Shown piece after piece: positions 32,501-41,400 of a stretch of 47,516 nt of DNA (its first letter is position 1; every line of letters begins with the position of its first letter). Position numbers and translations under genes: made by a program. Below the pieces are notes generated by a model. The model was not told the DNA's origin. It searched no databases and saw only the letters and a program-made list of their open reading frames with translations. Source of the DNA: a virus; the IMG/VR virus record IMGVR_UViG_3300017708_000520, positions 1-47,516 of that record; one strand, written 5' to 3'.

Positions 32501-34643
32501 TGAGAAATCAATACTAGCTAAAGACGATACAGGTATAACAGCAACAGCTTTTGATTGGTTGGCGGATAAGATTTCCACAGGTGCCACTGTAACTGTTGCA
32601 GAAGGTGTACAGGAAGCAATAGAAGAGGGGCTACCTACATACTATGTAGAAATGGTTCTTGCACAAGTAGACCCTGACCGTGATGTGTCAGGTAATGTTG
32701 CGATGGCGGCTGCGCTTGGGTCTATTGCAGGATCAGGTACTGCAGGAGGTATTTATACTGGTGATACGCTTGCTGACCTTGTTATTCGTACTAGCCCCGA
32801 AGCGAATACAATTTTAGATAACGTAAAGAATGGCACTATAACTTCTGATGTAGCAACTACACAGTTAGCGGGGCTAGGTATAGATTCAGAGGTGTCTGTT
32901 AACAACTTATTAAGCACTGTAGACACTAACTACAACAGCACTGGTGCTGTGCTAAACGCCCTTGCTACGCACCCCGGTTTTGCTACGACAGATGAGGAGC
33001 TTCTTAACCTTACGCTTAACAGCGCGGGAGAAGACGTTGTAACATATGTTAATACTTATGTAGGCTCTCGTTATATAAGCCCCACCGAAGTTAAAGCGTA
33101 TGCAGAAGCTGAAGGGTTAACTCTCACTGACGAAGAACTTATGGAACAAGTGGGGCGCGTTGAAGATAAAACCGCCGCCGCTGAGTATATGGTGTTGCAG
33201 TTTGACAACATGAACGTAACGAGCGATGAAGCTAAGTCAGCCTTTACTAACCTTGGGTACGATCCAACTGATAACGAGGTAGATCAATTTACTGGACGCC
33301 GTGATGAGACAGCTCTCGTAGAAGATCTTACTACCTACACCAATCCGTATTTAAACACTGATGCCGAAATAGAGGCACTTTTTGATTCATTAGGATATAC
33401 CGCTAACGCAGATGAAATCGCGCAGTTCACAGGGCAAGTGGATCTTGATACCGAGAACACCGTTAACGCAGACATACTAGGGTACGTAGATGCGAATACG
33501 ATCAGCCTTGAAGAGGCAAAAGAATATCTAAACGAAAATAACTTTACTGACTATAACGAAGATTCTCTAGCAGAATTTATTGGGCAAAAAGAAGAGATAA
33601 CAGGACTTGAGTCCATGTTAGCGGAACTTGAATCGCAGCAACCTGCAACTAATATTACAGATATAACCGGGGATGACATAACTGGAGACGATATAACCGG
33701 AGATGATATAACTGGAGACGATATAACCGGGGATGACATAACTGGGGATGATATAACCGGGGATGACATAACTGGGGATGATATAACTGGAGACGATATA
33801 ACCACTGACACAGAATACAATGAAGTTGAAAAAATTCTTATGGACACATACGGGTGGACAGGAAATCCAGACGGTACTGTTACACACAAGGAGGGTGCAG
33901 TAGCTAATTTTGTTAAAGATGAACAGGGTGCGTGGGTAAATGAATTAGCGCCTGACACTGATACAACCACAGACACAGACACAGACACAGACACAGATAC
34001 TGATACTGATACAGATACAGATACTGATACAGATACAGATACAGATACAGATACAGATACAGATACAGACACAGACACAGACACAGATACAGATACAGAT
34101 ACAGATACAGATACAGATACTGATACTGATACAGATACAGATACAGATACAGATACAGATACAGATACAGATACAGATACAGATACAGATACAGATACAG
34201 ATACAGATACAGATACGGATACAGATACAGATACTGATACAGATACAGACACAGACACAGACACAGACACAGACACAGATACTGATACAGATACAGATAC
34301 TGATACAGAAGTAGATCCGTATGCAGAAGTCCTCGCAGAAATTGCTCAAAATCAACAGGCTATACAGAATCAACAAGCGCAACAACAAGCGCAAATTCAA
34401 ACGCAAATTGAGAACCAAAAGAAAGCGTCATACCGTGATTTATTACTACGACAACCTGATTTATTTGGGCAACAAGTAGACGTTGAAACGCCTGAACCGG
34501 GAGAAATTGAATACTTTTATGACTTTGACACTATCTTTGCTACACCCGAACAAGCAAAGAAATACCCTAGTCCGTTCGCAAAGGGTGGACAAGTAGGGGA
34601 CTTAACTGATAAAATATTACTTATTATCGGAGATAACCAATGA
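29577..34643 (+). CDS. Giant repeat-bearing internal/ejection-type virion protein
   Basis: A GTG overlapping the previous TAG starts this 1688-residue protein. Residues 1-200 are Ala/Gly-rich with several hydrophobic stretches (VPLLAGGTAAAVGASLTTSI) that could insert in membranes. Charged helices follow. Residues about 1170-1350 hold several copies of a roughly 60-residue repeat ending in a QFTGQ/EFIGQ signature (SLGYTANADEIAQFTGQ and relatives). Then come nine ITGDD units, a short linker, about 59 Asp-Thr units, a Gln-rich coil and a C-terminus with FAKGGQVGDL. Size, composition and place among late genes suggest a protein packed in the head and ejected with DNA. No enzyme motif is clear. 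Confidence 0.75.
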   Translation: MAILIVPLLAGGTAAAVGASLTTSILIGGGTAVALAATGADDWIDDNILKPIADAAGNVLKSNLGQAVLKVAALSVGAPPWVVPLISGAGALAEGGDFGDALKAAAISYVAASASEVVGEIAGDAVANATSNATVAAFLGAGGGAAARAIVYGQDPVQAFLTGGISTALPAINGFIDEQTNGLYAALPEVAQNVLSTTLSKALSGQDIGPEAIMNAVLSAEAVTNTVSGFLGDNTGYSEAQIAAITSAVQRTTSAAFGGGDIEATLANELNTYADKEFKDWFNTTAAGVQVTQTMDKLTGDYQRVQAKSDEMNAKSAEYMALEAKYVEIVAGLGEDGETLNALAATHQQAIADFDAGLISSAELNNSLAAYNDFLGTFDTKYPELKAEMDKIALDLPVLESDFAILGEEYDALVDDLTTAIELADDDLKPLYKELDKTFVQFMDPNFNEDQYAGIAGLEDGEDAYYHWLTEGKAQNLPTNMEMYNDEYAALTTTIANNVMDYLAPGTANVFSPQAKKELIALISAQGTDITALRALGTDSVSLAEEFARTGAGGQALDLGILVSLSEEFKTNSEIPIDDNIRAFLTKYGVDLTGVMNGEYITAEDLITVGNSISEIKQTPPTKAEGVTDEDIANGNATLKIKEDGLLEWDNLQLNLPYWSEEFGRLVKRDYYTSGPLAGSFRILDALTERNIGGNALRLEITPGVVSNSKDYAALKATDPGLWAQIGAGLDAAGQAILATDIGQDAVDFINKWDEAGKFDDARDYGGLVAKAGGELLGTMSMFVDVILGFDPASNPVGKFADNIVSFGEGLQTNEWKETYEEINNKLAEGEGWERIGNIFGTPSDWSKGEFGALGISPEVFIAEIIGSEIIQELPWLLIAKTTSGGAKQAFEAMGQELSKQAQNKIAIGTAASLDVAESFGGAASSAYDEALATYLKVGMSEEEAKVAAMEVAQDAGLISAVTTLASFGIGGNAFEKSILAKDDTGITATAFDWLADKISTGATVTVAEGVQEAIEEGLPTYYVEMVLAQVDPDRDVSGNVAMAAALGSIAGSGTAGGIYTGDTLADLVIRTSPEANTILDNVKNGTITSDVATTQLAGLGIDSEVSVNNLLSTVDTNYNSTGAVLNALATHPGFATTDEELLNLTLNSAGEDVVTYVNTYVGSRYISPTEVKAYAEAEGLTLTDEELMEQVGRVEDKTAAAEYMVLQFDNMNVTSDEAKSAFTNLGYDPTDNEVDQFTGRRDETALVEDLTTYTNPYLNTDAEIEALFDSLGYTANADEIAQFTGQVDLDTENTVNADILGYVDANTISLEEAKEYLNENNFTDYNEDSLAEFIGQKEEITGLESMLAELESQQPATNITDITGDDITGDDITGDDITGDDITGDDITGDDITGDDITGDDITGDDITTDTEYNEVEKILMDTYGWTGNPDGTVTHKEGAVANFVKDEQGAWVNELAPDTDTTTDTDTDTDTDTDTDTDTDTDTDTDTDTDTDTDTDTDTDTDTDTDTDTDTDTDTDTDTDTDTDTDTDTDTDTDTDTDTDTDTDTDTDTDTDTDTDTDTDTDTDTDTDTDTDTDTEVDPYAEVLAEIAQNQQAIQNQQAQQQAQIQTQIENQKKASYRDLLLRQPDLFGQQVDVETPEPGEIEYFYDFDTIFATPEQAKKYPSPFAKGGQVGDLTDKILLIIGDNQ
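33663..33797 (+). repeat. 15-bp tandem repeat, nine units (ITGDD)
   Basis: Nine in-frame copies of a 15-base unit, ATAACYGGRGAYGAY, encode ITGDD. Copies differ only at third-codon positions and alternate in pattern, suggesting past slippage or duplication of two-unit blocks. The acidic repeat could bind divalent cations. Confidence 0.9.
33954..34307 (+). repeat. Hexanucleotide repeat, about 59 units (Asp-Thr)
   Basis: A 354-base run of GAYACN units encodes alternating Asp-Thr, with one unit changed to Thr-Thr near its start. GATACA dominates and GACACA, GATACT and GATACG occur in patches. Because the unit is 6 bases, slippage changes length without breaking the frame. The reverse strand is also open through it as Val-Ser repeats, a by-product of the repeat. 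Confidence 0.95.
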
Positions 34644-35521
34644 GTTTTTGGAGCAAAACAATAGATTTTTTTACAGGTGACGCTAGCCTTAAAGAAGTTG
34701 CAGACACCGTGAATTGGGGTGGAGTTGCTAATGTTGCAGGTAGTTACTTCCTAAATCGCGCGTTTGATAGCGGTGGGCCAGACGCAGGTGGCGGATACCA
34801 AGGGGATATTCCTGATTACACTGCCGTGCGTAGTCGTGTAGCAAACACCTATGATCCTAATAGACGCCCCGGTAGCGGCGGACAGCGTTATTTCTCTGAT
34901 ATGCAATACGTTGAGCCGTATGCACCCACCACTCCTGAGATAGATCAGGCAGCAACAGATGCAGGCACTGAAGACACAGCTCCTAGTACAGAGGGGCTTG
35001 CAGCACTAGATGTAGTACGTCAGATCGCAGACAAACAAGCAAAATTTTTGGAAGAACAAAATGTTGCTAACCCTGCGTATGAGGCAAAACCTGCCGCACT
35101 AAATATTAACCCAACAGGTGCTACGGGTATCCAAGCATTACAGGCTAAAAATGCTGCAACTGCGGGATCAGGGGTTAATTCGTTGCTTCCTGTGCCACAG
35201 TATGATGATAAAGGTAATGTTATAAGCATGGCAAAAGGAGGTATCGCTAGGTTTGCTGTGGGAGGTAGATACCTTGGTGGTATGACAGATGGTATGGCAG
35301 ATGAAGTACCTGCAAGTATAGATGGAAAACAACCTGCGGCTTTAAGTGATGGTGAGTTTGTTGTCCCCGCAGATGTGGTAAGCCATCTTGGAAATGGTAA
35401 CTCTAATGCAGGAGCCAAAGCATTGCATGATATGATGGCAAACGTACGCCAAGACCGCACAGGTAATTCAGAACAAGGCAAAGAAATTAACGCAACAAAT
35501 TATCTTCCGAAAGTGGGGTAA
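34640..35521 (+). CDS. Internal virion protein with DGEFVVPADVVSHLG motif
   Basis: This 293-residue protein overlaps the previous stop by 4 bases. The N-terminus has an amphipathic/hydrophobic segment. The middle is Ala/Pro-rich and helical. Near residue 195 is MAKGGIARFAVGGRYLGGMT, followed by DGMADEVPASIDGKQPAALS and DGEFVVPADVVSHLG. I recall this C-terminal arrangement from many uncultured marine phages. It is likely an ejection or core protein, judging by neighbours. No catalytic residues are evident. Confidence 0.7.
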   Translation: MSFWSKTIDFFTGDASLKEVADTVNWGGVANVAGSYFLNRAFDSGGPDAGGGYQGDIPDYTAVRSRVANTYDPNRRPGSGGQRYFSDMQYVEPYAPTTPEIDQAATDAGTEDTAPSTEGLAALDVVRQIADKQAKFLEEQNVANPAYEAKPAALNINPTGATGIQALQAKNAATAGSGVNSLLPVPQYDDKGNVISMAKGGIARFAVGGRYLGGMTDGMADEVPASIDGKQPAALSDGEFVVPADVVSHLGNGNSNAGAKALHDMMANVRQDRTGNSEQGKEINATNYLPKVG

Positions 35522-35524
35522 GTT

Positions 35525-36352
35525 ATGGCAAATGAAGACGATAGTGATTTAAAAGTAGACGACCCACTAGCAGGGAAAGCAACTGGTGTAAGTTCTTCTC
35601 TTTCAGATTACGCAGGAGAATACGTTACTGACATGTTGGGCAAAGGCGCGGCACTCGCAGATTTGCCATATGAAACCTACACAGGGCCACTTACTGCAGG
35701 CGAGTCAGAATTACAAACCAAAGCGTTTGAAGGGCTAGCAGGGCTTACTATTCCTACTGACGCAATGGGTGTATTTACCCCAGATACTTTTAGTGCTGAA
35801 TATGCGCAACAGTATATGAACCCGTATCTGCAATCTGCGTTAGACCCACAAATTGCGGAAGCTCGTCGTCAAGCACAAATTACTCGTTTGAAAGATGCAA
35901 GCAGGTTGACACAAGGCAGTGCATATGGTGGGTCACGCCAAGCTGTACTAGAAGCTATGGGTAACCGTGACTTAGGACAAAACCTTGCGGCTATTACTGG
36001 CGAAGGCTATCGCACTGCGTATGACAAAGCCTTAGATCAGTTTAACGTAGAGCAAGGGCGCGGTATGGAAGCGCAAGAAGCTGCTAATGTTTATGGGCTA
36101 TCTGCGTTGCAAAAAATTGCTGACCTTGGCGCAGAACAACGCGGGATTGAAGCTGAAGGTATTGCAGCAGACAAAACAGCATTTGAAGAGGAACGTGATT
36201 TTCCATACAAAGCAGTGCAGTTTCAACAGTCTTTGCTTCAAGGGTTGCCATTAGAGACAAAAGATTATTCATACATGCAGCCTAGTGAGCTTTCTGAACT
36301 TCTTGGCGGTGCAGGTGGTATAGATAAACTTTACGATTTGTTGTTTAAATAG
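35525..36352 (+). CDS. Helical internal virion protein
   Basis: This 275-residue, mostly helical protein contains PYETYTGPLTAGESELQTKA, a coil with DPQIAEARRQAQITRLKDAS and an Ala/Glu/Gln-rich C-terminal half. The pattern is typical of phage core/ejection proteins that line the portal or cross the envelope. It follows the 34640 gene after 3 bases and precedes another large helical protein. No specific motif is recognised. Confidence 0.65.
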   Translation: MANEDDSDLKVDDPLAGKATGVSSSLSDYAGEYVTDMLGKGAALADLPYETYTGPLTAGESELQTKAFEGLAGLTIPTDAMGVFTPDTFSAEYAQQYMNPYLQSALDPQIAEARRQAQITRLKDASRLTQGSAYGGSRQAVLEAMGNRDLGQNLAAITGEGYRTAYDKALDQFNVEQGRGMEAQEAANVYGLSALQKIADLGAEQRGIEAEGIAADKTAFEEERDFPYKAVQFQQSLLQGLPLETKDYSYMQPSELSELLGGAGGIDKLYDLLFK

Positions 36353-36361
36353 GGGATTGAT

Positions 36362-38425
36362 ATGGCTTTAGAACAGGGGATAGACACACAAGTCCAAGAT
36401 AAAATGGACGCTTATCGTAGTAATCCACAACAACTAATGAAGATGTACCAGACAAACAAACAGCTTGTTGATTTACTTGCGTTACAGAAATTAAAGTCTG
36501 AAAAAGAAGCCGCTGCACGCGATATAAAACTGCAAATGGAACAAGCACCGGGCACTATAAAACAACAGCGTGAGCAAGAGCTTATGCAGATGACAAAGGA
36601 CGAGCTTGCTAAACAAACACAAGGCGTACTACAACAAAAACAACGAAAACAACAATCCAACCTGCAGCGTATAGCTAAAGGTAAAAGCGGGCTTGGTGCT
36701 CTAGCACAGAATCGACCCGCCTCAGTGCAAACTCAAACTCCTAAATCTATGTTAGCAGGTGGTGGTATTGTTGCGTTTCAAGAAGGTGGTTCAGCGTTTG
36801 GCGATTCAGCGGCTGGTCTTAAAGGTTATACTACTCTAGGGGAACGCGAAGGGGCAGGATCAAAAGTAAAAGAATATTTAGCAGATTACGGCATTACAAA
36901 CTTTGATGAATGGCAACGAACACCACAAGACGAGAAAGATCGTATTTTATCTGCAGTAAAAGCTAAAGCTGCTATTGGACGAACTGCTGGTTTTACTAAT
37001 TCACAGCTTGCAGAATTAAACGATTTTTTATTAGATCCGTTAAAAGTAATAGCTAATCTTGGTATAGCTGCGTCTAATACATCCGTAGGGAGCGGGTTAG
37101 GACTTTCTGACCCTAGAAATCTTAATGTGCCATATCAATATAATACAAACAGAGATAAGATACAGCAGCAAATAGCCGAAAATTTAGTAGCTCCCGATTC
37201 TATGCTATTGCCTAAAGGACCAGCACAGACAATACAAAAAGATCCTGACGCTGTTCCGGTTTTAAATAGCTCATCACCGACTAACGTGACTAATTCACAG
37301 GCTAAATTATTAGCTAAAATACTTAGTTATCCTGATGCAACTCCTGTTACGCCAACCGATTCGTCGGGCGGTATCGGTGGCATTGATATGGAGACAGGTA
37401 TTGCTGCGCTAAACGTGCCTCCTTCAGACAATAATAAAATGGCAAATACCGCTGTTGATACATCTATGACAGATGTAAATAGTCAAATGGCGGGGATCAA
37501 TGCGATAAGTGGTGGTAACATGGGCGGTGCTGAAGATGCCTTAAAACGAGGCGTAGGCATTGGCGAAGATGTGCTTGGGCGTGGTGACAAAGCCGCTAAG
37601 TATGCAGGTTTAGAAGCTGACCTAGCCGCGTTTGATGAGGCTACGTATGATCCAGAAGAAGATAGACGTAGGCAACTTCAAGCATTTTTGATTGGTTCAG
37701 CAGGTAAAACTAGTGTTGGGACAACCCTAGCAGGAGGTGCAGCCGCTGCGCTAAATGAAGAATCAAGGCAGAAAATAAATTCTAGAAAACGTATGATAGA
37801 CCGTATTAATTTGTCTAAAGATGCTATGACTTCAGACACTGATCTTGGTAAGTCTGCGTTATCGCTTGGTAATCAAATGTTTGCCGATTACAACGCTAAT
37901 CAACGTACCGCAATGTCCGCCGCTGCCACGCTCGGTGCGTCTAAGTTAAGAGCTACAGTAGATATGGCAAAGCTAGATTTTGAAAGAGACAGAGAAGAGA
38001 ATACTAAAGAGTATAGGCTTAAAGAGTTAGAGATTCGTGAGATAGAAGCAGATGCAAAAATTGCTACCAACAATGAGATATCAGCTACGCGACGTAACAA
38101 TGCTATTCTTAGCGCAACAGCTAAAAGTCAAGAACTATCACTTAAAATTGACCAAGAAGCAGCCGCACGATACGGATTAGAAGATGCACAAGAGAGTCTG
38201 GACCTCGCACGTGTTGGAGGTGATGAAGAAGCCATACGGCGTGCTACAGAAGCATTTAATATGGCTAATGCCGAGGCTACTGCATGGGCAGAAACGTATA
38301 AAGACAGTATAGGAATTACTGACAGGTTAAGTTCTTTAGAAGCATTGTATTATGAGTTAAATGGCATCGACAATATGCCGGGGATAAACGTTGACGACAT
38401 CAAGAAGATTGAACCAAAAAGGTAA
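36362..38425 (+). CDS. Large helical internal virion protein
   Basis: This 687-residue protein has a Gln/Lys-rich coiled coil (residues about 45-115), then SMLAGGGIVAFQEGGSAFGD at about 130-149, another copy of the Gly-rich GGI-x-x-F signature. A Pro/Ser/Thr linker follows. From about residue 400 there are helices with an Ala/Gly-rich patch (GSAGKTSVGTTLAGGAAAAL), then a long coiled coil to the end. GSAGKTS resembles a P-loop but lacks the usual surrounding strand pattern. Likely an ejection or core protein. Confidence 0.68.
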   Translation: MALEQGIDTQVQDKMDAYRSNPQQLMKMYQTNKQLVDLLALQKLKSEKEAAARDIKLQMEQAPGTIKQQREQELMQMTKDELAKQTQGVLQQKQRKQQSNLQRIAKGKSGLGALAQNRPASVQTQTPKSMLAGGGIVAFQEGGSAFGDSAAGLKGYTTLGEREGAGSKVKEYLADYGITNFDEWQRTPQDEKDRILSAVKAKAAIGRTAGFTNSQLAELNDFLLDPLKVIANLGIAASNTSVGSGLGLSDPRNLNVPYQYNTNRDKIQQQIAENLVAPDSMLLPKGPAQTIQKDPDAVPVLNSSSPTNVTNSQAKLLAKILSYPDATPVTPTDSSGGIGGIDMETGIAALNVPPSDNNKMANTAVDTSMTDVNSQMAGINAISGGNMGGAEDALKRGVGIGEDVLGRGDKAAKYAGLEADLAAFDEATYDPEEDRRRQLQAFLIGSAGKTSVGTTLAGGAAAALNEESRQKINSRKRMIDRINLSKDAMTSDTDLGKSALSLGNQMFADYNANQRTAMSAAATLGASKLRATVDMAKLDFERDREENTKEYRLKELEIREIEADAKIATNNEISATRRNNAILSATAKSQELSLKIDQEAAARYGLEDAQESLDLARVGGDEEAIRRATEAFNMANAEATAWAETYKDSIGITDRLSSLEALYYELNGIDNMPGINVDDIKKIEPKR

Positions 38426-38434
38426 CAGAACCAC

Positions 38435-41400
38435 ATGCTATATACTCTTACGCTACGAGATGGTTCTACTTTAGACGTTGAAGCGCCAGAGGGTGCATCA
38501 AAAAAAGAAATAGCCCAAGCCGCTTCACAACAGAAACGCTCACAACAATATGAAGACACACCGTATGGTGCAGTATTAGATGCGCGTCAGGAGCGTATAC
38601 GTAAACGTGAAGAAGACTTAGCTAAACAACGAGAGGCTTACTTAGCAGGGTTAGATCGCCCCGAAGAACTTGGTTTACTTGGCAACTTGCGCACTGGATT
38701 CGGTGCAGGGTTTGTCGATGTTGGTGAATCAGCCACACTTGGTGCTCTTTCGGTATTAGATGAAGAGAACGAGTTAGCCGCACGAAAACGCGTACAAGGT
38801 TTTGCGGAAACGCTACGCCCTGATAGGGGTGACCCTAACGACTTATCATATAAAATAGGTCAAACCTTTGGGTCTATTGCAGGTATTGCTGTGCCCGCAG
38901 CCGCCGCCGTATACGCAGGTGCACCCGCCCTTGCTGGTACAGGTATTGCAGCCTTACTTGGTACTGCCGCCGGAGCAGGAGAAGCTAGTGAGCGTGCGCG
39001 AGCCGCAGATGCCACAGAAGAAGAACGAAATATAGCCACTCGATACGGTGCCCTAATTGGCTCTACAGAGGCGTTTCCCCTTACTCGTATCTTCAAACGA
39101 CTATCTAACGACCTTGGTGAAGAAGTTGTTGAAGGTATTGGCGATAGAATTAAACGCGCTGCTAGGACTGGTGGAGAAGAAGCTGCGCAAGAAGCTGCAG
39201 CAAACATATTACAGAATCTCAATGAGCGTGGGTATAACGCAGATCAAGCAATACTTGAAGGATCAGGAGAGGCAGCGGGGCTAGGTGGTTTTGCAGGTGG
39301 CACCATACAATTACTTGTTGATGCCGTTGTTGGCGGGCGTCGTGGTGGTAGAACACCTCCTCCTGAAGGAGATACCACGCCTGTCGATCCTACATTACCC
39401 CCACCTGAGAAGCGTTTGGCTTTACCTGCACCAACACCTGATCCTCGTGATGAGATGGCGGTTACTCCTGAAGGGCAGGCTCTTACAAGAGAACAACGAA
39501 TTGCAGTAGAAGAACAACGCGCACAAGCTGATGCACGTGAAAGAGAGGGGCTACGTGCTGCCGAACTTGGTGACGTAGAGGCATTTGAGCAGCCTGACTT
39601 GTTTGCACTACAACAAGAACAAGACCGCAGACGCCTTGGACCTACGCCCCCTAAAGTTGAAGAACCTATAGGAGCACCTGCAACTGTACGTGAACGTGAC
39701 CTTGTAGACCGCGCACAGGAAGAAACAGATTTGTCAGACCAAATTGCTGCGATTGAGGCTGAAGATGCTGCAAAAGAAGCTACTCGTGCGGAGTCAGATG
39801 CTGCAAAAGAAGCTATTCGGGCGGAGTCAGATTTAGAAACTATAGCGGGCCAGCAAAAAACAAAACAGCGTAAAGCTACTGAGTCTAGAAGAAATAAAAT
39901 ATTACAAGACACAATTGAAAAGACACCAAGCCGAAACTACAACCGTGTAGGCCGTGCGTTTAGTGATGCACTGCAAAAACAAGGTATAACAAACAGCCAA
40001 CCAACTGACGCAGAGTTGCAGACTATTCAGCGTGCGGTAAACATTCAACGTGCTGAACGACCTGCGCCACCAGAGCCAAAGCCAATACCTGCACCACCAG
40101 AGGCTACTCAACTAGAAGAGATGGAAGCTCGCATACCAGAAGAAGGCACACAGAGTGTACCGATTCAGCCAGCACTGCCGGGGCTTGGGCGTAAACAGAA
40201 TTTAGGACAGGCACCTACACCTGACGCAGAACCTACGCCCGAAGCGAATACTATAACTACGGAAATGTTAGACCAGATGGGCATTTCGGCTAAGTCACCA
40301 ATTCGACAACGTGTGCTTGGTAAGGACTTAAATGATCCTATAGCTCGTAAGATTTTATCTTCTTTCGCAGTCAAACCGCGAACATCTCAGGCTGCGGAGC
40401 TAGGCATTAGTCGCACACTTGAGGGCGTACCTACAGATCAACCAGACTTATTTACACCGCAAAGAAGACAACCTGCACCGCAGGAGGATATAAAAGAGAA
40501 TGTAAAAGAGGATGTAAAAGAGGATGTAAAAGTCAAAGATGAAGGAGGTGCCGATGTTACAGGAACTGACGCAGCAAGAATTAGAACTCGCGTTTCAAGT
40601 GATAGACAAGGCGTGGGAGACAAGCGTCCCCGCGATAGAGGTAAGAGTACCACCAAAACTACAACATCTAAAGATGAAGGATTGGGAGCACGTAACAAAG
40701 CTGTTGATGATGCTGCAACATCAACAAGCGATAAGTCCTCATCACTAAAACGCCTTGTGTTTCCTGTTTTAGAGAAACGTAAAACAACAAAAGCATTAGC
40801 TCCAGAACGTCCAAAAACTAAAACTACTACTCGTGCAGGCGTAACAAAGGCAGGGGTAGAAGCCCGACTGCTCGACGCGTACGATGCAAATACAAGCACA
40901 GACCATAAACGTTTTGTAAAATCTATGTCGGTAGAGGCTGTTTCTGACCCGATGACAGTAGAAGACAAAGAGAGCGTGTTAAAACTTGTTAACACTAAAT
41001 CAAACAAACAAAACAAAAGCACAGTTGGCGCAGCGAAAAAATACCTTGGTGCGTACGAAGATCCGATCCTTGGGTTACAAGACGCTATTGATGATGTAGT
41101 ATCAGGAACGACTAACTTTCGTGCCGCAGAAGGTATGACTGCAACAGAAGTTGCCTTCTTTGGTCCGGATGGTTCACGGTATCTACCCGCACGGGGTAAG
41201 AACTCAGCACAAGCCACACTAGATTGGGCTGCAGCTAACCTATCACCACAAACTAAAAGGTGGATGCAGACTGCAATTCGTGACGCAAAGGTTATGAATA
41301 CTAATGTAGCAGCTTTTCAATCTACTGATCTGGTTGCCAAACGCCGCGAACTTGAAACCCTGTTCAAGGATGGTTTTGATATAAATAACGAACCAGACGC

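Noticed and set aside
33551-34276. Long reverse-strand frame encoding a Val-Ser repeat protein
   Set aside because: It is the reverse reading of the Asp-Thr and ITGDD repeats. A repeat with a unit divisible by three leaves other frames open, and there is no ribosome site or coding context on that strand.
33663-34307. CRISPR-like array
   Set aside because: The repeats are contiguous, in frame and have no spacers.
33945-34418. Reverse-strand frame encoding Cys-Ile repeats
   Set aside because: Same cause as above, the out-of-frame reverse reading of the hexanucleotide repeat.
39244-39912. Reverse-strand 222-residue frame opposite the giant late protein
   Set aside because: It is Ser/Ala/Arg-rich as expected from the reverse of an Asp/Glu/Ala-rich coding sequence and is not supported by context.
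40438-41217. Reverse-strand 259-residue frame opposite the giant late protein
   Set aside because: It has shadow-like Ser/Val/Leu-rich composition, lies entirely within a convincing plus-strand gene and has no ribosome site or relation to neighbours.
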